This document shows, piece after piece, positions 27,144 to 36,083 of a stretch of DNA of 64,000 bases. The notes below the pieces were generated by a model that saw only the letters and a list, made by a program, of their open reading frames with translations, did no database searches and was not told the DNA's origin. A program made the position numbers and the translations under genes. Where the stretch lies: NCBI RefSeq assembly GCF_016918735.1, contig NZ_JAFFPR010000048.1, positions 8,474-72,473 of the forward strand, in the 5' to 3' direction. Numbering within the stretch: position 1 is the stretch's first letter; each line of letters opens with the position of its first letter. This DNA is from Leptospira abararensis. GTDB taxonomy: Bacteria > Spirochaetota > Leptospiria > Leptospirales > Leptospiraceae.

Positions 27144-27773
27144 CTATTGATTTCTCTTCCTTATGATCCATTCCGCAAATAAAAAATTGATCAACCAACC
27201 AGCACCCATCATCAAATCTCTTGGGACTCCCGAAGGATCTCCTCCTACCAAAATAAACCAAGGCAAATGGGTAAATACCTGTGTGCCTGCGCCCATCCCA
27301 ATCGCATAACCACGAATCATCCAATGACTATGTTGTGTGATTTTCTTTCGAAGCACAAAAACAAAAGCAACTAACAAACATATGGTCATCCAAATCCCAA
27401 CGATCATACGAATTCCAAACAACCAATCTCCATCAGTCGGAACTCTAGGATAAACAAGAGTCAGCCATAAGCCAGAGATTGCCGAGATAAGTCCCATACA
27501 AACAAGAAACCTTCCGGAATTTCGGTGCCAAAACAAATGTTTTTTTCGAAACCCTGGGGCAAACTGAAAGGCACCCAGAATACTAAAAAAAATTACGCCG
27601 ACAATATGAATCAAAACGGGAATTGGATCATTAAAGAACCTTTGGTTTTCCACCGTATAATCAACACCAGTCAACAAATGAAAAAATCGAATCCCACCTG
27701 CAATGCTAGGAACTACACTTAAAAAAAGAAGAGAGCCGATAATGATAAAATCTTTTTTAGAACTTGATGCCAT
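27144..27773 (-). CDS. DUF2306-type membrane protein
   Basis: About 209 aa from ATG 27773. The frame stays open to 27953, but that extension runs through a dispersed repeat and is not protein-like. Five to six TM helices are seen, with conserved His residues (PVLIHIVGVIFFSILGAFQF, HLFWHRNSGR, QHSHWMIRGYA), as in DUF2306 proteins. These resemble cytochrome b561-like bundles, so haem binding is possible but unproven. It is a single gene. Confidence 0.75.
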   Translation of the reverse strand: MASSSKKDFIIIGSLLFLSVVPSIAGGIRFFHLLTGVDYTVENQRFFNDPIPVLIHIVGVIFFSILGAFQFAPGFRKKHLFWHRNSGRFLVCMGLISAISGLWLTLVYPRVPTDGDWLFGIRMIVGIWMTICLLVAFVFVLRKKITQHSHWMIRGYAIGMGAGTQVFTHLPWFILVGGDPSGVPRDLMMGAGWLINFLFAEWIIRKRNQ

Positions 27774-27875
27774 TGTAATCTCTGGCTCATTCCCTAGAAA
27801 AATATGAATCCAGCAACTAAAAAAACTATCTCTTAGAATAGTTTTCTGGGCGCATCCACCTAGCATTCGCCAGGT

Positions 27876-27935
27876 GGCCGGGCTATCCGCTCCAATCTTC
27901 CCTTCAGGAAGGATTTTCGCTACTATCCCTTGCGC
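27876..27935 (-). repeat. Dispersed hairpin repeat, copy C
   Basis: On the minus strand it begins GCGCAAGGGATAGTAGCG, has a CTTCC/GGAAG central stem and ends GATAGCCCGGCC. An adjoining CCACCT/AGGTGG hairpin lies at the plus-strand left side. Its ends match copies A and B with one or two changes. It sits in the divergent region between the DUF2306 and lipoprotein genes. Confidence 0.6.
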
Positions 27936-28026
27936 GTAAGAAGTTTTTTCCATCAGATTGGTCTATTCAATAAAAATAATATTGGACTGGATTTTTCCAG
28001 CCATCCAGAATGATTATAACAAACAA

Positions 28027-28614
28027 ATGTTACATACTCAATTCTTAATCATTATATTCTGTTTTATAAACCTACTTTCTTGCCAATCAACAGAAAACTA
28101 TCTTTCCAACAGAGGTTTGGATCTCGCCGATTCGTTTACCTTAGGTGTAGAAACAAATCATTACGGAGCTGGTATTTGGCTTTGGTGTTTGGGAGGAGGT
28201 TTACAATTAAACCAAGATGCAAAAGGAATTGGTATTCGAAATGGTCAATATGGTTTTTACAAGGCTGGTGGTGTAGATGACATTGGAATTATGGGAAAAA
28301 CTGGTGACCGCTCCCCAACAAATCAAATGGGAAATTCATTTCTCATTATTAATTCCAATCAACATAGACCCGTTTACCCTGACTTAAAAAGAAGTCGAAA
28401 AAAATCTTATGACGCATCCAACGTATTGATGTTAGTCTTTTTTACAGATAAAAAATCTAGTTCCGGAAAAAAACATTGCAACCATCCTGCAAGTGTCGAA
28501 GTTTCTCTCGGACTGTATTTGGGTGTTCGTGCAGGTTTTAACTTCACTGAATTTTCAGATTTTCTACTTGGGACAACTACATATGATTTTATGGAAGATG
28601 ATAAGGACGAATAG
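28027..28614 (+). CDS. Lipoprotein of unknown function
   Basis: About 195 aa from ATG 28027; the open frame starts earlier at 27958 but lacks a signal-peptide fit. The lipobox is LLSC. The mature protein is Gly-rich at the start (GAGIWLWCLGGGLQ) and later has repeated short beta strands (VSLGLYLGVRAGFNFTEF) suggesting a membrane-associated barrel-like or sandwich domain. It ends in the acidic EDDKDE. No known domain was recognised. Confidence 0.65.
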   Translation: MLHTQFLIIIFCFINLLSCQSTENYLSNRGLDLADSFTLGVETNHYGAGIWLWCLGGGLQLNQDAKGIGIRNGQYGFYKAGGVDDIGIMGKTGDRSPTNQMGNSFLIINSNQHRPVYPDLKRSRKKSYDASNVLMLVFFTDKKSSSGKKHCNHPASVEVSLGLYLGVRAGFNFTEFSDFLLGTTTYDFMEDDKDE

Positions 28615-28648
28615 AAACTAATATCCAATCAAATGGGAACCAATCATT

Positions 28649-28843
28649 TCAGTGATGAGATTTAAGAATCATCACCACCATTCGTATATTAATCCATATA
28701 AATCGAATTAATTGCCAAGGCAAAAAAGTTCGAAAAAATATTGTTTTTACATTTGGTACTGCTGCAAAGTCGCCCGGCTTATAAGAGGAATTTAGTTCCT
28801 CTTTTTCTAATAATATCAATTCTACTGAGTCGTTTGTTTTCAT
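28649..28843 (-). CDS. Small protein downstream of the SQR-like gene
   Basis: A 64-aa protein starting 12 bp after the flavoprotein stop behind a very good AGGAGTGATTTATG, so it is likely a real, co-transcribed gene. The N-terminal half is acidic. The C-terminal half (FFRTFLPWQLIRFIWINIRM) is an amphipathic or membrane helix rich in Arg, Trp and Ile. It may tether or assist the flavoprotein at the membrane (inference). Confidence 0.6.
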   Translation of the reverse strand: MKTNDSVELILLEKEELNSSYKPGDFAAVPNVKTIFFRTFLPWQLIRFIWINIRMVVMILKSHH

Positions 28844-28855
28844 AAATCACTCCTA

Positions 28856-30313
28856 TCATTCCGGAATCAACCACCAACCGAACTTACATTTTGCTTTATA
28901 CATAAACATATAATGCAAAATCATCTTAATCCAATGGCCAGCAAGCCCAATCTCCCCTGTAGTATAAGTAAGAGACCTTCCCCATTTCGGATATTGTTTG
29001 AAGTCCGGGACAATCGGATACACTGTCATAGAAACTGCAGTTCCTGAAAAAATTCCATTACCCGCAGAAGCAATACATGCAGCACCCATCGCCGCCATAG
29101 AAGCCTTGTGTTTTAATTCTTTCGATTTGGTTTTTATTTGGTGTGCAATATTTTGTGCCACCACTTTTCCCATAATGGCTGAAGGCATACCGGTTCTTGG
29201 AGGAGTTGGTGAAATTTGGATTCCTTCATTATTTTTCATTACTTTCGAAATAGGATGAGGCGGAGCAAATGCAATTCCCACTCCAAAAAGGTTAGAATAA
29301 AACGGAGACTGGTAAGTATTTGGCCAATCCTTGGCATCCCATTTTTCATAGGTTTTTATTTCATAGTTCGCATCTACCTTCATCATTCCGTTGGCAGCAA
29401 ACAATGTCGTGGTGATATCCTCTCCAATTTTTCCAAATGCCTTCAACCCCACTCCGCTAAAGGGAGGGATTAACATAGAAAAATCAAAATTTATAAAGCC
29501 ATTTTCACCATCGAGTGTTGTATAATGAATTTTATTTTTTTCAATCTTGGTTACATGTGCCCTAGTTTTCCATTGGATCCCTCTTTCGGTGAACAAAGAT
29601 TCGGCGAATATTTTACTACTGGTTACATAACCACCCTGTTCTAAATGCATCCCTCCCATTCCAAAATCGCCTAACTCGTATTCATTGGATAACCAAAGAA
29701 TTTTTGCTTGATCCCTTACTCCTGCTTTTCGTAATTCATGATCTACATTAAAAAGATATTCAAATGCAGCACCCTGGCATGTACACATACCATGCCCTGT
29801 TCCAAACACAAAGTTTAGTTTTTCTCCCGCCTTCATCCTTTGGATCAAATCTTGTAATTGATGATTGGCTTCTTCTGCATGAGCATATGTACAAACGGAG
29901 ACCGTATTTCCTTCCTCTGGACCAAGTCCCGGTGTAGCAGAAAAATTAAGTTTAGGTCCAGTGGCGTTGATGCAATAATCATAAGTGATGTAGCCTATTT
30001 GGCCTTTGGAATCTGGTGCAGTTGATTCATACTCTACAAATGCTCCTTTTGATTCCGCATTCCCTTCAGGATACAAAACAGTTGCCTTAGCTTGGATGAA
30101 TTGAATTTTCATTTTATCGTAAATAGGTTTTAACCCAAAGGTTACATCGTGAGTGACCATCGCACCAACACCTACCCAAATATTGGAGGGAATCCAATTC
30201 CAATTGGCATTTGGCGAGATCACCACCACCTCATGTTTATTCCCCAAGTATTTTTTCAGCAGGGTTGCTGCTGTATGCCCAGAAATCCCTGCACCTAAGA
30301 TGACTACTTTCAT
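28856..30313 (-). CDS. SQR-like FAD/NAD(P) oxidoreductase
   Basis: A 485-aa flavoprotein with an N-terminal dinucleotide fold (VVILGAGISGHTAA) and the overall pattern of sulfide:quinone oxidoreductases (INATGPKLNFSATPGLG, FVFGTGHGMCTCQGAAFEY). The two close Cys in GMCTCQG are candidate redox residues. A C-terminal hydrophobic stretch (MILHYMFMYKAKCKFGWWL) suits membrane attachment. Sulfide or related sulfur oxidation with quinone is the best guess. It forms a locus with a small protein, a membrane protein and an ArsR regulator. Confidence 0.75.
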   Translation of the reverse strand: MKVVILGAGISGHTAATLLKKYLGNKHEVVVISPNANWNWIPSNIWVGVGAMVTHDVTFGLKPIYDKMKIQFIQAKATVLYPEGNAESKGAFVEYESTAPDSKGQIGYITYDYCINATGPKLNFSATPGLGPEEGNTVSVCTYAHAEEANHQLQDLIQRMKAGEKLNFVFGTGHGMCTCQGAAFEYLFNVDHELRKAGVRDQAKILWLSNEYELGDFGMGGMHLEQGGYVTSSKIFAESLFTERGIQWKTRAHVTKIEKNKIHYTTLDGENGFINFDFSMLIPPFSGVGLKAFGKIGEDITTTLFAANGMMKVDANYEIKTYEKWDAKDWPNTYQSPFYSNLFGVGIAFAPPHPISKVMKNNEGIQISPTPPRTGMPSAIMGKVVAQNIAHQIKTKSKELKHKASMAAMGAACIASAGNGIFSGTAVSMTVYPIVPDFKQYPKWGRSLTYTTGEIGLAGHWIKMILHYMFMYKAKCKFGWWLIPE

Positions 30314-30350
30314 TGCTTATATACCTATACCCCTATTAGTATATAGGCAA
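30313..30350 (-). promoter_or_regulatory. Inverted repeat at the SQR-like gene start
   Basis: TTGCTTATATAC and GTATATAGGCAA are 12-bp arms (11 of 12 pairs) separated by 14 bp. The left arm touches the start codon. The spacer holds a CCCC tract (ATACCCCTATTAG), a feature also seen in CsoR/CstR-type sites. The regulator is not identified; the nearby ArsR is one candidate. Confidence 0.5.
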
Positions 30351-30505
30351 ATAAAAAAGCAAGCGCGAGTTTCTCTATTTCTACTATCTTTAGTTTTTTT
30401 ACTGAACATAGTTTAGACAAAAAGATTGAATGTTTCTAGATAAAGATAAACTAGGGATTTATACATAGAATCATTCTAATACGATTGCATACCGATAAAC
30501 TCTCG

Positions 30506-31063
30506 TTATATTTTTTCTTCTCTAGTCGAAAAAGAAATTTCCGTTTTTCGAAATGCGGGAAGGGCAAGAATCCAATGAAGCAAAGCCACAATCACAGCTC
30601 CCGGCAATAGGTTTAAAGCAACTAAATACTCGTTTGGTGACGCTGCAAAAAATGTGGAGCCAGCGAAATTCCAAGCTTGCTCTGGTTTCGAAATGATATA
30701 AAGAAGGATCATCGAAGTGTGAAGAGAGGATAAAACAACATGTAAGATATATTCTAAGGAACTCAATCCCCCAAATCGCTTTCTTGCTTTATATTCTTCC
30801 CACATATCAAACCCCTGAATCACTAAATCGACAAAGGTCAAAAAAATCACACCGAGAAACAAAGGACCTTGTAGATCATATAAAAATAAGCCTAGCAGCA
30901 GCATTGGAAACAAAGTTGCACGAAGGGAATGTAATATATGTTCATAAATGGTATCTGAATATCGATACAATTGATACTTCCAAAGATGTAAGACAATACC
31001 GTCAAAAAAAGCCAAAAGGGAAAAACTGACCAAAAGTACTAACACAATATTAGAAATATCCAT
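30506..31063 (-). CDS. Membrane protein of the SQR/ArsR locus
   Basis: About 185 aa from ATG 31063, chosen for GGAGGATTT just upstream rather than the earlier start at 31093. Four to five TM helices are present, with His residues in helices (GIVLHLWKYQLY, YEHILHSLR, LEYILHVVLSSLHTS). It resembles DUF2243-type membrane proteins. It is divergent from arsR, with a perfect palindrome between them, and precedes the SQR-like gene by about 190 bp on the same strand. Confidence 0.65.
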   Translation of the reverse strand: MDISNIVLVLLVSFSLLAFFDGIVLHLWKYQLYRYSDTIYEHILHSLRATLFPMLLLGLFLYDLQGPLFLGVIFLTFVDLVIQGFDMWEEYKARKRFGGLSSLEYILHVVLSSLHTSMILLYIISKPEQAWNFAGSTFFAASPNEYLVALNLLPGAVIVALLHWILALPAFRKTEISFSTREEKI

Positions 31064-31077
31064 AAATCCTCCATCGC

Positions 31078-31093
31078 GTGCATATATATGCAC
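31078..31093. promoter_or_regulatory. ArsR operator candidate
   Basis: GTGCATATATATGCAC is a perfect 16-bp palindrome followed by a further TATGCAC half-site. It lies between the divergent membrane-protein gene and arsR, close to the former's ribosome site. Confidence 0.6.
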
Positions 31094-31173
31094 TTATGCA
31101 CACATGTTATTAGACCAAAGGATAGTCAAGAATAAAAAAGGAAAAAGACTGGACTGCTAAAATTTCCAATCAA

Positions 31174-31575
31174 ATGGTAGGGAGAATGGTAACTAAAGTT
31201 CGGCCTAATTCCGAAAAGAAAAGGGAATCGGCCATTGATGCCTTGGACTATGTATTAGATTCGAAATTTTTATCTGCATTAGCAGAACCCAGCCGAATTC
31301 AAGTATTGAAACAGGTAATCCGGCTGGGGAAGGCTGATATATCAGCACTTTCCCATGGTCTCTCTCTGGATCGCTCCGTGATCTCAAGACATCTCAGTAT
31401 TTTAGAAGACGTTGGGATTTTAGTTAGGGAAAAACAAGGCAAACATGTATTTTATTATTTAGATCCGAGCGGAGCAATCAAAAGGTTCCAATTGATTTTA
31501 GAAAGGATGGAAGAAGTAGTTGCAGTCTGTTGTCCTCCCCCACTAGAGCAAACGCTATCCATTACCAAGAAATAA
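31174..31575 (+). CDS. ArsR-family regulator
   Basis: A 133-aa winged-helix protein (LGKADISALSHGLSLDRSVI for the HTH, then SRHLSILEDVGIL). It has a C-terminal vicinal Cys pair (AVCCPP) that could sense metal or reactive sulfur. A second ATG at 31186 is equally possible. Its position, divergent from the membrane protein and near an SQR-like gene, suggests a sulfide, persulfide or metal-responsive repressor of this locus. Confidence 0.8.
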   Translation: MVGRMVTKVRPNSEKKRESAIDALDYVLDSKFLSALAEPSRIQVLKQVIRLGKADISALSHGLSLDRSVISRHLSILEDVGILVREKQGKHVFYYLDPSGAIKRFQLILERMEEVVAVCCPPPLEQTLSITKK

Positions 31576-31767
31576 TAAATTTTTGTTTTGCCTTTCGATT
31601 CTCCATTACGCCAATAAAAAATCTTACAGTAGCAAATGTTAGGCAAACGACTAAACTAATTCAAAAGCAAAAATGAATCCAATGATTTTTATTTGCGTGA
31701 TCATCATCTAACAAATGAATATCATTTTTTTATAATGTCAAAGGGATCCATCTGGTATATAATTACT

Positions 31768-32001
31768 CTATTTCGTTCCAGATTTAACCGCATCCAAAAT
31801 TTCTAAATAATCATGTTCCCCTAAATGATAAATGATATCCGATTTACCAACTCCGTTTAAAAAATCTTCGAATGTCCAATCGTAACGATTGGGATCTTTT
31901 CCAGAATCAAACCAATCTTTGAATATTAAAAAATTATCTTCTAAAGAAACTTCCACTAAATGGTAGGGCTCGGAATTTCTCCAATATCGCTTTTCTGTCA
32001 T
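31768..32001 (-). CDS. Small acidic protein of unknown function
   Basis: A 77-aa protein rich in Asp, Glu, Trp and Tyr with protein-like composition (EPYHLVEVSLEDNFLIFKDW, YDWTFEDFLNGVG). It has no signal peptide and no recognised family. It lies upstream of no obvious partner. It is called on composition and on the lack of any competing frame. The 31576-31767 gap holds nothing clear. Confidence 0.45.
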   Translation of the reverse strand: MTEKRYWRNSEPYHLVEVSLEDNFLIFKDWFDSGKDPNRYDWTFEDFLNGVGKSDIIYHLGEHDYLEILDAVKSGTK

Positions 32002-32043
32002 AAAAATTGAATCACCTTAATCACAAGTATTTCCTTAGTATAG

Positions 32044-32664
32044 TTACTTCCCGACTTTTTCATAGAATTTTAAAAAAATTGATACACTATGTTCTGCATG
32101 TTTACGAATTTCTTTCGAATTTGGTAGACTAGGGTTTCCTAAAAACATGGCTTTGTTTAAATAAGCTGATAAAATCATCCAATTAAAATCTTCAGCGGCC
32201 TTTTTAATATCAACAATTTGAAGTAAGCCGCGTTTACAAAAAAAAGCGAATAGTTCAGAAAGTTTATCAAAAGCAACCTGCGGGCCATTTTTAAAATAAA
32301 CGGCTGCCAAATCAGGGAACCGCTCGGCTTCTCCGATGACAAGTCTTCTCAACTGAATGACTTCTGGTGTAAGCAAAGTCGAGAGTTCTCCTAGAGCGTA
32401 ATCAACTAAGAATTTTCTTACATCCCTTACCCCATCAACCAAAGGTAATCGATTATATGAATCCTCAGTTTTTCTAGTCGTAAGATTGGTAATAATTTCT
32501 ATAAATAACGCCTCTTTACTCGTAAAATGTTTATAAACTGTTTGTTTGGATACAGCTGCTTCTGTTGCTATCTCTTCCATATTGGTACCAAGATAACCCT
32601 TCCGGAGAAAAACCTGAGTAGCTGCACTTAAGATCAATTGGTGTTTCTCATCATATTGGTTCAT
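32044..32664 (-). CDS. TetR-family regulator
   Basis: A 206-aa protein with an N-terminal HTH (NMEEIATEAAVSKQTVYKHF) and a TetR_C_7-like ligand domain. It is divergent from the lipoprotein hydrolase gene, with a 31-bp near-perfect palindrome between the two starts. The simplest reading is a repressor of that gene, and possibly of itself. Confidence 0.85.
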   Translation of the reverse strand: MNQYDEKHQLILSAATQVFLRKGYLGTNMEEIATEAAVSKQTVYKHFTSKEALFIEIITNLTTRKTEDSYNRLPLVDGVRDVRKFLVDYALGELSTLLTPEVIQLRRLVIGEAERFPDLAAVYFKNGPQVAFDKLSELFAFFCKRGLLQIVDIKKAAEDFNWMILSAYLNKAMFLGNPSLPNSKEIRKHAEHSVSIFLKFYEKVGK

Positions 32665-32725
32665 TCATCCGACCTCATTCACTAAAAAAACTTGACAGAT
32701 CTTTTCCAGGCAATCAATTGTTGTC

Positions 32726-32756
32726 AATATAGTACTGGACGGTCTAGTACTATATT
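32726..32756. promoter_or_regulatory. TetR operator, 31-bp palindrome
   Basis: AATATAGTACT and AGTACTATATT flank the core GAC-G-GTC (one mismatched pair), centred at 32741 between divergent tetR and hydrolase genes. Size and symmetry fit a TetR-family site. Confidence 0.7.
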
Positions 32757-32806
32757 TTTTGACTGCCAGCTTAAGTCAAACTTTTCTAAAAGAGAGGAAA
32801 GAAATT

Positions 32807-33688
32807 ATGAGAGAAGAAATCAGAAACTTACTAGCGACACTCACGAGTGTAACCATTGCTGTTACCAGCGCTGCTTGTAACACGGCATCTAATGAAAACG
32901 ATCCATTTTCAAAAGTGATATCAAGAGACGGAACGGCCATCGCCTACGAAAAGATAGGTTCTGGACCACCACTTATCTTTATTTCTGGAGCTATCTGCCA
33001 TAGAAAATTCCAGCCCATCATCGATGATGTAAAGATATTAAGTAAGGCGTTCACCGTTTACAATTATGACAGACGCGGTAGAGGTGATAGTGGCGATGCA
33101 GAAACATATTCAATCCAATCGGAAATAGAAGATATAGAAGCACTGATAGATTCTGCTGGAGGATCGGCATATATATACGGTCACTCCTCCGGTGCCATAT
33201 TAGCTTTGGAAGCGACTTTAGTGATTCCGAATAAAGTAAAAAAAGTTTATATTTATGATCCACCATATGTTTCAAACGAAAAGGAATACCAAGAATATCA
33301 GCTGACAAAAGAGAGAATCAAATCATTACTCGATAGTGGAAAAAACTCTAATGCGATTCGAGAATTTTTAGTTTCGATTGGTATGCCAAGAATTTTTACA
33401 TTCTTTTTACCGCTAACTCCTGGTTGGAAAAGAACTGTGCAACTGGCCCCAACACTATTGTATGACATTACTCTCACGGAAAATCCAGTTCCAACGGAAA
33501 GGTTAGCAAAGATTAAAGTCCCCATTTGTGTAGCTTATGGTGAAGAAAGTCCAAAAGAATTGAGAATAGTTTCAAGTTTACTCAATCAAACAATTCAAGG
33601 TTCCGAACTGCAAGGATTCCCAAAACAAGACCATATGGTAAATACAAAAATCCTATTACCAAAAATGATTCAATATTTCAATCTTTGA
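32807..33688 (+). CDS. Exported lipoprotein alpha/beta hydrolase
   Basis: About 293 aa from ATG 32807, behind AGAGAGGAAAG; the open frame begins at 32759. The signal sequence ends in a lipobox-like TSAAC. The hydrolase fold shows YDRRGRGDSGD, nucleophile Ser in YGHSSGAI, and a late QDH (FPKQDHMVN) as the probable catalytic His. A lipidated, envelope-located hydrolase is unusual and suggests an external substrate. It is regulated from the palindrome shared with tetR. Confidence 0.75.
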   Translation: MREEIRNLLATLTSVTIAVTSAACNTASNENDPFSKVISRDGTAIAYEKIGSGPPLIFISGAICHRKFQPIIDDVKILSKAFTVYNYDRRGRGDSGDAETYSIQSEIEDIEALIDSAGGSAYIYGHSSGAILALEATLVIPNKVKKVYIYDPPYVSNEKEYQEYQLTKERIKSLLDSGKNSNAIREFLVSIGMPRIFTFFLPLTPGWKRTVQLAPTLLYDITLTENPVPTERLAKIKVPICVAYGEESPKELRIVSSLLNQTIQGSELQGFPKQDHMVNTKILLPKMIQYFNL

Positions 33689-33721
33689 GAAACTATAAAA
33701 AATTCTAAAATCTAATAGAGT

Positions 33722-33752
33722 TCAATATGTATTTAGTAAAAATACATATTGA
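33722..33752 (+). terminator. Hairpin terminator after the lipoprotein hydrolase
   Basis: A perfect 13-bp stem (TCAATATGTATTT with its complement), five-base loop, then a T-rich tail. Confidence 0.65.
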
Positions 33753-33885
33753 GTTATTTACCTATTGATTCACTAATCCAGCCATAGGTTACCAAAATAA
33801 AAAAATGAGACTGATGATCTAGATTTCCCTTGCAATTTTCGTCTCTTAAAAATATGAATCACTTCAACAAGAAGGATAAAATCTA

Positions 33886-34278
33886 ATGATTATATTTCAA
33901 TGCCCTACGGCAGTTACTGAGTACCTGGAAGATAAAAAGATCGTTGTTCTTACGCAAACAGGGAAAAACACTGGCGCCAATTTAAAGGACAGTTTAGACA
34001 AAGGTGTTGAGGCCCTAATCAATAACAAAGCGGTCAAATGGTTGTCCGACAATCGAAATATGGGCACACACACAGCAGAAGATGTAGAATGGCTGAACAA
34101 CGATTGGACTCCGCGAGCCATTAAGGCCGGTTGGAAAAAATGGGCACTAGTACAACCACAGTCAGCCCTTTCTGCTATGTCTGAAAAGAACCTCGTCGAT
34201 TTTTTTGCTTCCAACGGTATCGAAGTTAAAATCTTCGAAACTCCTGAAGAAGGATTCAAATGGTTGGAGTCAGTTTAG
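33886..34278 (+). CDS. SpoIIAA/STAS-like protein
   Basis: A 130-aa single-domain protein with the pattern of SpoIIAA-like (STAS fold) proteins: IIFQCPTAVTEYLEDKKIVV at the start, AGWKKWALVQPQS in the middle and IEVKIFETPEEGFKWL at the end. It ends nine bases before the MCP start, so the two form an operon. A regulatory role at the chemoreceptor is possible but unproven. Confidence 0.65.
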   Translation: MIIFQCPTAVTEYLEDKKIVVLTQTGKNTGANLKDSLDKGVEALINNKAVKWLSDNRNMGTHTAEDVEWLNNDWTPRAIKAGWKKWALVQPQSALSAMSEKNLVDFFASNGIEVKIFETPEEGFKWLESV

Positions 34279-34287
34279 ATTCCATTG

Positions 34288-35553
34288 ATGAAATTCAACA
34301 AACCAACTCAATACATAGTCTTATCGATTTTGGTGGTTACAACTCAGGTTGTAACCTTACTTTATCCTCTACTTGGAAACTCTGGTCCAAGTTGGATTCT
34401 GATGATCCTACAATCGATAGGACTTCTGGCTTCTCTCTTTGCAATCTTCTTAGTGATGATGCAACTGAAAAAATATAACCAACAGTTTTCAGTAATTAAA
34501 AATACTCTTACGAATGCGATCAAAGGTAATTTGAGTGTTGAATCTTCAGTTAAATCAAAACTAAAAAAAAGCAACAAAGTAGATTCAATCTTACTTTCAT
34601 TATTTGAATTATTGCATATTTTTCAAGACATCATCACACTGTTAAAAGATGCTACAGCTGGTTTATCAGCATCAGTTGATAATGCAAAAATAGCAGACGA
34701 CTCATTTCATTCAAGTTTAATCAGGCAAAAAGATTACTCTCAAAATTTAGATTTAACTGTTCGTAAAATGACGGACAACATGACAAATATTGAAAATGCA
34801 TCTACGAATAACTATGCAACACTCATTCGAGTTTCTGACAGTATCAAAATACTTTCAGAGCATATCAATGAGTCAGAAAAAAACAGTAACCTTTCCAAAA
34901 GATTGACCTTCGGTATCTCAGACAAAATCCAAAAAGGCAATAAAGCAATGGAAGAAATGGGAAAGGTGATTGAAAACATTGCAATCAGTTCAGGAAAAAT
35001 CGAAGGGATGGTGATCGTCATAAAAGAAATTTCTGAACGAGTCAACTTACTCGCTCTAAATGCATCCATAGAAGCAGCAAGAGCCGGGGAATATGGAAGT
35101 GGTTTTGCTGTTGTTGCGCAGGAAGTTTCAAAACTTGCAACGGAAACCTCGAAAAGTATCAAAGAAATTGACAACAATGTTAAACGTAATAAAGAAGAAG
35201 TGACTCTCAACCGCCAAAAAATCAATGAGACCAATCAACTCTATAAAGAGATTATTGGCGAAGTGAAACAAATTTTTGAAAAAATTGATTTCATCTCAGA
35301 TTCTGCTACAAATCAAATTGAAATCAAAGAGAAACTTATATTTGAATCAGAGCAACTTTCACGAATGTTAGCTGAGATCAAAGAAAACATTGCAGATCAA
35401 AATAACTCGCAAAAATTAATTTCCGATGTTGCACAAGCAATGGACTCAAGTGTAAAGGCAACCTTCTCGGAAGGGGAAAATCTATCAAAGTTATTAGAAA
35501 AAATAAGATCCACTACAGATGATATAGGTGGTGTAATTCTATTATTTAAATAA
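34288..35553 (+). CDS. Methyl-accepting chemotaxis-like transducer without external sensor
   Basis: About 421 aa from ATG 34288. Two close TM helices (about 10-30 and 35-60) with almost no periplasmic loop are followed by a long coiled coil. The highly conserved MCP tip is [20 protein letters not shown]...[13 protein letters not shown]. It probably senses a cytoplasmic or membrane signal and couples to CheA/CheW. It is preceded by the STAS-like gene and followed by a hairpin terminator. Confidence 0.85.
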   Translation: MKFNKPTQYIVLSILVVTTQVVTLLYPLLGNSGPSWILMILQSIGLLASLFAIFLVMMQLKKYNQQFSVIKNTLTNAIKGNLSVESSVKSKLKKSNKVDSILLSLFELLHIFQDIITLLKDATAGLSASVDNAKIADDSFHSSLIRQKDYSQNLDLTVRKMTDNMTNIENASTNNYATLIRVSDSIKILSEHINESEKNSNLSKRLTFGISDKIQKGNKAMEEMGKVIENIAISSGKIEGMVIVIKEISERVNLLALNASIEAARAGEYGSGFAVVAQEVSKLATETSKSIKEIDNNVKRNKEEVTLNRQKINETNQLYKEIIGEVKQIFEKIDFISDSATNQIEIKEKLIFESEQLSRMLAEIKENIADQNNSQKLISDVAQAMDSSVKATFSEGENLSKLLEKIRSTTDDIGGVILLFK

Positions 35554-35577
35554 TGGATACATAGATTTAAATTTCAA

Positions 35578-35613
35578 ATATCCTTGGTGAGTTGTGTAAG
35601 ATGCCAAGGATAT
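35578..35613 (+). terminator. Hairpin terminator after the MCP gene
   Basis: ATATCCTTGG and CCAAGGATAT form a perfect 10-bp stem with a 16-base loop. Confidence 0.6.
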
Positions 35614-35672
35614 TCTAAGTACCACTTCACGACAGTTATATTTTTATGATTGCCAATATTAAAATTCAATGA

Positions 35673-35843
35673 TGTTCTTTCTTTTTTATCTTTTCTGTCA
35701 TCACTTTGAAAAAAGATGACCCAAAATCAACCCGAATTTGGTCAAAAATAGAAGAAGGAAAACGGGAACTATCTCTCCAACCAACATCGATTAATCGACT
35801 TCTCTCAGAAGTTGTTACGACCTACTCACATATTGCGACTTAG
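35673..35843 (+). pseudogene. Decayed fragment resembling a histidine kinase linker
   Basis: The frame to TAG at 35841-35843 reads IWSKIEEGKRELSLQPTSIN followed by RLLSEVVTTYSHIAT. This is the pattern between the HisKA helices and the HATPase of many histidine kinases (GK-x-x-L-x-x-x-P-x-x-x-x-x-LL-x-E). There is no start codon, H-box or ATPase. I read it as a remnant. The identification is by eye and weak to moderate. Confidence 0.35.
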
Positions 35844-35926
35844 GACAAGGTTACTTCATCGCAAAACCTATGAACTTCGATGATTTTTTGAAATTTTGTG
35901 ATCAAAATTTGGTTCATCCAGCCTAA
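35822..35926 (+). pseudogene. Decayed C-terminal fragment of an EAL-like domain
   Basis: A different frame ends in TAA at 35924-35926 and reads YCDLGQGYFIAKPMNFDDFL, then KFCDQNLVHPA. The GQGY-F-x-x-KP motif is the usual end of cyclic-di-GMP EAL phosphodiesterase domains. Only the tail remains, overlapping the kinase-like fragment. The rest of the gap 35927-36083 holds nothing recognisable. Confidence 0.4.
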
Positions 35927-36083
35927 ATTTAAATCATCAACTTTTCTCCCAATAAAATGATCGAAGAAACGATTATTTTCAACAATTGCTGAAATCTTTA
36001 TAAAATGAATCTATTTACAACAATAAGATTAAAAAAAAATATAAACCTTATATTACCTTCATAACTTTGGTTGGAACCAGAAA

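Noticed and set aside
27774..27953. N-terminal extension of the DUF2306 protein
   Set aside because: It translates dispersed repeat copy C and has no membrane-protein character; ATG 27773 fits.
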